This document shows, piece by piece, positions 22,883 to 24,818 of a DNA stretch of 24,818 nucleotides. Source of the stretch: Hymenopellis radicata (taxonomy: Eukaryota > Basidiomycota > Agaricomycetes > Agaricales > Physalacriaceae); contig JADNRX010000730.1 of NCBI GenBank assembly GCA_015501595.1, forward strand, positions 1-24,818, written 5' to 3'. The notes under the pieces were generated by a model. It saw nothing but the letters and a program-made list of their open reading frames with translations, searched no databases and was not told the origin of the DNA. The position numbers and the translations under genes are program-made. The stretch's first letter is position 1; the number at the start of each line of letters is the position of its first letter.

Positions 22883-23960
22883 TTACATTTTCATGAGAGT
22901 GAGGAACTCTTCACGGGTCTTTTGCTGAGTGCGAAAGCATCCTAGCATGCAGGATGTGACGGTGATAGCACCAGGCTTTTGGACACCACGCATTGTCATG
23001 CAAAGGTGGCTAAAAGAAGGTTAGAAAGGTGAATGCGAGGACAGTTTGTGGGACGCACGTAGCTTCCATAACCACGGCTACGCCGCGCGGCTTAATGGCT
23101 TCTTGTACAGCGACGGCAATTTGCTTCGTCAAGCGTTCCTGAACTTGGAGTCGACGACTGAAGGTCTCGGCTATGCGAGCGAGTTTCGACAGGCCGAGAA
23201 CGAGTTTGTTCGGGATGTACGCGATTGCAACCTTTTTCAACAGAAGCGAATGAGAGGCTAGAAGTGAGAGTAGAGAGGAACGTACCTTTCCTGTAAATGG
23301 AACAAGATGGTGTTCACAAAGACTGGAGATGTCGACATCCCGGACAAGGACCATCTCATCGTGATCTTCTGCAAAGACCGCGTCGTTTATGACATCTGTA
23401 CATATGTTGAGAAACATACAGATTCCAAGAAAATGTTTAAGAACCTGCTAGTCGTTCTTCGTATCCTCGGGTCATCCACATAATGGCCTGAGCATATCGA
23501 TCGGGCGTGCGAAGAAGCCCTTCCCTGTCAGGATCTTCCCCGATGCCCTCGAGAATGACTCGGACGGCAGCAGCCATTCGCTGTTCGCGTTCATGGCGCT
23601 CCTCCGGAGTGGCGTTTAGGCGAGAATACGTGGACTTTGCTGATTACCTGTAAATAACTAGTCCGAATAGAGGAGAACAGGACATACCAGGCCATCCGAG
23701 GCCATGGACGTCGGGCACAAGCATGTCTGTGGACGGTTGGGCCATGAGCGGAGTAGAGACGCCGGGGGAGGACGGAAGCCATAGCCTTCGTGTACACGGT
23801 GTACACGACCTGAAGGACTCGGAGAAACGTCAATAGTGACCTCATTGTTCTCCGGCACGGCGTCGAGGCCGACATTATGTGCCTCCAATTTTTTAGAGAG
23901 CGAATTGACAAGGTGGTCCGTTGCCTCTGTGGGTAGGGAGGTGGGCGTCGAGTCAGCCAT
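22883..23960 (-). CDS. FOL2: GTP cyclohydrolase I
   Basis: Six exons: exon 1 from 23960, then 23726-23688, 23639-23445, 23395-23286, 23231-23059 and 23009-22883. It converts GTP to dihydroneopterin triphosphate, the first step of folate/pterin synthesis. Family motifs are complete: [103 protein letters not shown] and [20 protein letters not shown]. The zinc ligands should be the Cys and His of CEHH and the Cys of HLCMTMRG. The end of exon 1 is unclear. A donor at 23809 gives an 83-bp intron (264 aa); a donor at 23773 gives a 47-bp intron (276 aa). Both keep frame. The second matches the intron size of the rest of the window. Confidence 0.94.
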
Positions 23961-24028
23961 TACCGTCCCATCTGCAAAGCCCTGCGGTAACTTTAAGCAC
24001 GAATAGGGGCTAGAAAATAATGGTGCCA

Positions 24029-24038
24029 TCCACGTGGA
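24029..24038. promoter_or_regulatory. TCCACGTGGA palindrome (E-box/G-box core)
   Basis: A 10-bp perfect palindrome with the core CACGTG at 24031-24036. This is the classic binding core of fungal bHLH proteins of the Cbf1/Pho4 type. It lies about 70 bp before the FOL2 start. Confidence 0.4.
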
Positions 24039-24056
24039 ACGTCATGATCCGGCTCG

Positions 24057-24072
24057 GACGGCGCGCGCCGTC
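24057..24072. promoter_or_regulatory. GACGGCGCGCGCCGTC perfect palindrome
   Basis: A 16-bp perfect GC-rich dyad in the same divergent promoter. Its function is unknown. Confidence 0.35.
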
Positions 24073-24346
24073 GCGCCCTTGGACTTTCCCGTCGGACCCG
24101 TCCCAAGATGGCAACCGCCCAAAAGGGAATTCGATCACAGCCCGCCCAAAATTCGATCGTTGGGTCGCACCTACCATTTCAGTACCATTTACATCTTGCT
24201 CTGAACAGCCTTTTTGGTAGTGAGAACATGTGTTACACTGCAACGGCAATCGACGTATTCCGGCACTATTATATTAGACATGGCTGGCGAATAACAAAAG
24301 ACTTTTCGTGGAGCTTAATTCTCCTCCTGCCACCTCCCCCGCTGGG

Positions 24347-24773
24347 ATGCGTCTTCCCTTCCTCTCCCGCCATCATCTGCGCGACAATCCTCCCTTTGCA
24401 AACTTTTCCCTCCGCGAATATTTTCCGGCCCATTCCGACGCCGCAAAACCCGCGCAATGGTCACCAATGCCCGACTCTGTGTACGACATTTGGTCCGCGT
24501 CCAGGATTGTCCCCAACAAAAATGGCGGCCCGGGAACCACACTAGTCGCGGGCGCGCAACGCCCCATAAACATTCGGAACATACAACTGGCTTCTGTGAT
24601 TCTCAAACGTTGCACCCCAGAACTAGTACGTTATGGTTTTCCGCGACTTTTTGTGTCCTTTCACGCTTACACAGGCACGCTGCATTTTCCAATCTCATCC
24701 GGCGAGGACGACGTGTATGCTGGCGTTCAACATTGTTAGAAGCCTCTTCCCCGCATTCCGCGGTTATTCTCAG
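24347..24773 (+). CDS. 5' part of an unrecognised basidiomycete-type gene, cut by the right edge
   Basis: Exon 1 is 24347-24625 and exon 2 is 24675-24773, separated by a 49-bp intron. A further donor (GTATGC at 24774) leads off the window. The 126 visible residues include RPINIRNIQLASVILKRCTP and ARCIFQSHPARTTCMLAFNI, then VRSLFPAFRGYSQ. The last part resembles the N-terminal region of some basidiomycete half-size ABC-transporter or P-loop proteins, but that is recall and not a firm match. No ATP-binding motif is inside the window. The start is the first ATG in the frame; an upstream GTG extends the frame to 24308. Confidence 0.6.
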
Positions 24774-24818
24774 GTATGCACGCATGCATTTTTCACGTCC
24801 ATTTCATAACCCATTCTC

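Larger units (their letters stand above)
23961..24346. promoter_or_regulatory. Divergent promoter region of FOL2 and the right-edge gene
   Basis: 386 bp between opposed starts. It contains a CACGTG palindrome and a GC-rich 16-bp palindrome, listed separately. Confidence 0.45.

Overview
The window is nuclear DNA of a filamentous fungus, most likely an agaricomycete (mushroom-type) basidiomycete. Coding sequence is broken by many tiny introns (nearly all 45-59 bp, GT..AG with a few GC..AG), genes sit close together on both strands, and the conserved proteins read as fungal housekeeping orthologues. I used splice consensus plus protein-family continuity to join exons, so exon borders are models, not transcripts.

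Layout, left to right: the 3' end of an unrecognised + gene (1-309); about 0.9 kb with no convincing gene; a CBM48/AMPK-glycogen-binding-domain protein (+, 1218-2868); an 871-bp non-autonomous DNA transposon with hairpin ends and a 9-bp target duplication (2944-3814) in the convergent spacer; a small disordered hypothetical gene (-, 3987-4852); a family-16 protein-lysine methyltransferase, EFM6-like (+, 5156-6201); haem A synthase COX15 carrying an unusual repeat-rich N-terminal insert (+, 6801-8925); 20S proteasome subunit alpha-6/PRE5 (-, 9037-10105); a Zn2Cys6 transcription factor (+, 10375-12593); a secreted six-hairpin glycosidase, GH105-like (-, 12792-14296); a 1.2-kb divergent spacer; the large mRNA-export scaffold THO2 (+, 15522-22689, about 22 exons); GTP cyclohydrolase I FOL2 (-, 22883-23960); and the first two exons of a + gene running off the right edge (24347 onward).

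The genes do not form a pathway or cluster: they cover translation-factor modification, respiration, protein turnover, mRNA export, pterin synthesis and carbohydrate metabolism, and share only promoters or terminators. I do not see a new defence, biosynthetic or mobile system. The parts worth a second look are the transposon end structure, a run of same-direction one-base frame breaks in the THO2 tail (with one more in the methyltransferase), the COX15 repeat insert, two GC-AG introns with identical donors, and the proteasome gene whose start codon stands alone in its own exon.
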